Shown here: piece after piece, positions 5,575-7,564 of the stretch
How the letters are laid out: every line of letters begins with the position of its first letter
How positions within the stretch are numbered: the stretch's first letter is position 1
Translations under genes and position numbers: made by a program
The notes under the pieces: model-generated
What the model was told of the DNA's origin: nothing
The model's database searches: none
Seen by the model: the letters and a program-made list of their open reading frames with translations, nothing else
Assembly: GCA_007116095.1 (NCBI GenBank)
Contig: SKJD01000430.1
Span: 1 to 7,564 of the forward strand
DNA length: 7,564 bases
From: Candidatus Hydrogenedentota bacterium
GTDB taxonomy: Bacteria > Hydrogenedentota > Hydrogenedentia > Hydrogenedentales > SCBR16-9
Direction: 5' to 3'

Positions 5575-7380
5575 ATGCCCTGGGCTGACTTGATACCCGC
5601 TGCCGCGCAAGTCTGGATTGTGTCCGGCATTATCTTGTTGCTGATTTATGCACTGGCCAAGAACCTGGCGTCGTCGGATGTGCTGGTCTTTGGCTGTGCG
5701 ATGCTCATGGCGCTATTTGGCATCATAACCCCGACCCAGCTCTTCAGTGGTTTCGCGAATCAGGGGATGATGACGGTCGCCGCGCTGTATATCGTGGCTG
5801 CGGCCCTGCGGGAAACCGGCGCCCTGGACACTATAGGGCGGAATTTTCTAGGCAAGGCCAGGACGGAAAAGTCGGTGTTTGTACGCCTTGCTGCATCGGT
5901 CACCATCCTCTCGGCCTTTCTCAACAATACCCCCATCGTCGCCATGTTTATCCCGATTATGTCGGGCTGGAGCAAGGTGAATCAGGTGGCCATTTCCCGG
6001 TTGTTGTTGCCCCTGTCGTATCTGACCATATTGGGCGGCACCTGCACCCTGATCGGCACCAGCACCAACCTGCTGGTGAGCGGGCTCATGGTGCAATCGG
6101 GCATGGAGCCCTTGGGCTTCTTCGAACTGACTTGGGTCGGCCTGCCCTATGCGGTGGTCGGTACATTGTACCTGTACTTTATTGGGCGTAAACTGCTGCG
6201 AAATCGGACAGACCTCTTGGAAAAACTCGAGGATCGCCGCCGGGAATACCTGGTGAATTTACGGGTGAATCCCAACTGCCCATTGATAAACCAGGAAGTG
6301 GAAGATGCCGGTTTGCGTCGCTTGCCGGGACTTTTCCTCGTTGAAATAATCCGGGGCGACGAGATCATTACACCCGTAACGCCGGACCAACGCTTACATG
6401 TCAACGATATCCTCACCTTCACCGGTTTGGTGGATACCCTGGTGGACCTGGAGCGTATCCCCGGCCTGACCCCGGAAAGTGATCACGGTTATATTGACGC
6501 CGCCGAACACAAGCGGGATCGACAACTTCATGAAGCGGTGATCTCCAACACCTCGCCGCTTATCGGAAAAACGATTCGCGACGCCGATTTCCGCGCTCGC
6601 TACAACGCGGCGATTATTGCCGTGCATCGGGGCGCGACCCGCCTGGAAGGCCGGGTGGGCGACATTGAACTGCAAAGTGGCGACACGTTGCTGCTGCAAG
6701 CCGGGCCGCACTTTGGGCGCGCCCATCGGAACAACCCACACTTTTTCCTCGTGAGCCAGATACAAGATTCCCGTCCCTTACGCCATGACAAAGCCATTTT
6801 GTCCCTGGCGTTGCTGGGTATTTTGATCCTGCTGATGGCGACCGGGGTCATGCCTATCGTCATGGCGGCCTTCCTGATTGCCGGACTCATGATTGCCACC
6901 CGTTGCATATCGGCGAGTGTGGCGCGGCAGAGCATGGACTGGCAGACGCTTATCACCATCGCCGCAGCATTCGGCTTGAGCGAGGGGCTCACCTCTTCCG
7001 GTTTTGTGGCTATACTGGCTGGTCACATCGTGGGGACAGCAGAGGCTTGGGGACCCTATGCCCTGCTGGCGGCGATCTACATCATGACCTCCTTTTTTAC
7101 CGAGCTGGTAACGAACAATGCCGCCGCCGCCATCATGTTCCCCTTTGCCATTACCATGGCGGTAAATATGGGCATTGACCCACGGCCATTCGCCATCGCT
7201 GTTGCTTTGGCCGCATCCGCAAGTTTTGTGTCGCCGTTGGGCTACCAGACGAACCTGATGGTTTACGGGCCGGGCGGTTATGAATACAAAGACTTCGTGC
7301 GGGTGGGGCTGCCGCTCAACCTTACCCTGCTCGTGATAGCCGTGTTGCTTATTCCGCAGATATGGCCGTTCGTTTCCTAG
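5575..7380 (+). CDS. SLC13 (DASS)-family anion permease with two TrkA-C domains
   Basis: A 601-residue inner-membrane transporter, probably Na+-coupled uptake of a divalent anion such as sulfate or a dicarboxylate; the substrate cannot be read from sequence. The N-terminal membrane half (about 10-205) carries SAFLNNTPIVAMFIPI (113-128) and LIGTSTNLLVSG (159-170), the S-N-T-type ion/substrate motif. Two cytoplasmic RCK_C/TrkA-C domains follow (about 225-285 and 315-378, the latter with SGDTLLLQAG, 368-377). The C-terminal membrane half (about 405-600) has the mirrored motifs FTELVTNNAAAAIMFPFAI (508-526) and SPLGYQTNLMVYGPGGY (553-569). The two-repeat layout with a central RCK_C pair is typical of bacterial and algal SLC13/SAC1-like members of about 600 residues, so it appears full length. 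AAAGGA at 5564-5569 precedes the ATG by 5 bases. It stands alone, with a palindrome in its leader. Confidence 0.92.
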   Translation: MPWADLIPAAAQVWIVSGIILLLIYALAKNLASSDVLVFGCAMLMALFGIITPTQLFSGFANQGMMTVAALYIVAAALRETGALDTIGRNFLGKARTEKSVFVRLAASVTILSAFLNNTPIVAMFIPIMSGWSKVNQVAISRLLLPLSYLTILGGTCTLIGTSTNLLVSGLMVQSGMEPLGFFELTWVGLPYAVVGTLYLYFIGRKLLRNRTDLLEKLEDRRREYLVNLRVNPNCPLINQEVEDAGLRRLPGLFLVEIIRGDEIITPVTPDQRLHVNDILTFTGLVDTLVDLERIPGLTPESDHGYIDAAEHKRDRQLHEAVISNTSPLIGKTIRDADFRARYNAAIIAVHRGATRLEGRVGDIELQSGDTLLLQAGPHFGRAHRNNPHFFLVSQIQDSRPLRHDKAILSLALLGILILLMATGVMPIVMAAFLIAGLMIATRCISASVARQSMDWQTLITIAAAFGLSEGLTSSGFVAILAGHIVGTAEAWGPYALLAAIYIMTSFFTELVTNNAAAAIMFPFAITMAVNMGIDPRPFAIAVALAASASFVSPLGYQTNLMVYGPGGYEYKDFVRVGLPLNLTLLVIAVLLIPQIWPFVS

Positions 7381-7409
7381 CTCCATGAGATGAGCCAGAC
7401 CAAAAATAA

Positions 7410-7439
7410 TTGACATCCCGCATGTGAAGTTGCTATTAT
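7410..7439 (+). promoter_or_regulatory. Strong sigma70-type promoter for the tRNA-Ala gene
   Basis: A consensus -35 TTGACA (7410-7415) and a -10 TATTAT (7434-7439) are separated by 18 bases, with TG-C ahead of the -10 (extended form). The expected start of transcription is near 7446, leaving a leader of about 20 bases before the mature tRNA 5' end, which fits a stable-RNA promoter. Confidence 0.8.
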
Positions 7440-7465
7440 TTTGGCTCTTCACACTAGGTCTTTTT

Positions 7466-7541
7466 GGGGCAGTAGCTCAGCTGGGAGAGCGCCGCAGTCG
7501 CATTGCGGAGGTCAGGGGTTCGATCCCCCTCTGCTCCACCA
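7466..7541 (+). tRNA. tRNA-Ala, anticodon CGC
   Basis: A complete 76-base cloverleaf. The acceptor stem pairs GGGGCAG (7466-7472) with CTGCTCC (7531-7537). The D stem pairs GCTC with GAGC. The anticodon stem pairs CCGCA (7492-7496) with TGCGG (7504-7508) around the loop GTCGCAT. The T stem pairs AGGGG with CCCCT around TTCGATC. The anticodon at 7499-7501 is CGC, reading the alanine codon GCG. The acceptor stem has the G3-U70 wobble that marks alanine tRNAs, which independently confirms the identity. Discriminator A73 and an encoded CCA (7539-7541) follow. Confidence 0.97.
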
Positions 7542-7564
7542 TTCACCTTTTTGCTCAAGCCGGA

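Noticed and set aside
7542..7564. Terminator or attachment site after the tRNA
   Set aside because: A CTTTTTG run is present but no hairpin precedes it apart from the tRNA itself, and no integrase or duplicated tRNA end is visible in the 23 bases that remain.
2401..7564. CRISPR array, insertion sequence or other mobile element
   Set aside because: No regularly spaced direct repeats, transposase-like frames or terminal inverted repeats were seen.

Overview
The window (7,564 bases, moderately GC-rich) looks like a piece of a Gram-negative bacterial chromosome. It carries the end of an Rnf ion-pumping electron-transport operon, a large secreted glycoside-hydrolase-like protein, an SLC13-type anion transporter and a tRNA-Ala gene. 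The mix (Rnf with a plant-type ferredoxin-NADP reductase, plus a secreted protein with two GH99-like/WbsX-like barrels) suggests a Planctomycetes/PVC-like or Hydrogenedentota-like lineage. That is an inference from gene style only; no taxonomic marker in the window fixes it.

Region 1 (1-2466, + strand) is one tightly packed operon: the tail of rnfG, then rnfE, rnfA, a small cysteine-rich one-helix membrane protein, and a 286-residue plant-type ferredoxin-NADP(+) oxidoreductase (FNR). Neighbouring genes overlap by 3, 11 and 14 bases, with one 8-base gap, and a strong intrinsic terminator closes the unit at 2437-2466. RnfE and RnfA form the paired inverted membrane core that carries electrons across the membrane, and all four expected cysteine ligands are present. 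The FNR would link a ferredoxin pool to NAD(P)H beside the Rnf pump. The small protein has the layout of NqrM (DUF539), the maturation factor of the related Na+-NQR complex, and may help build the RnfA/RnfE iron site. This arrangement is the most interesting part of the window.

Region 2 (2496-5180, +) is a single 894-residue exported protein. It has a signal peptide, a beta-rich N-terminal domain and two successive GH99-like/WbsX-like barrels, each opening with a V-G-x-I...W strand and closing with an N-E-[WF]-x-E-G motif.

Region 3 (5181-5574) is about 390 bases with no intact gene. It contains what may be a decayed short membrane-protein gene (possibly MauE/DoxX-like, frame-shifted twice), a possible extended -10 promoter and a perfect 15-base palindrome just ahead of the next gene.

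Region 4 (5575-7380, +) is an SLC13 (DASS)-family permease with two central TrkA-C (RCK_C) domains. It is followed by a strong sigma70-type promoter and a complete tRNA-Ala(CGC) gene with encoded CCA (7466-7541). All recognised genes are on the + strand.
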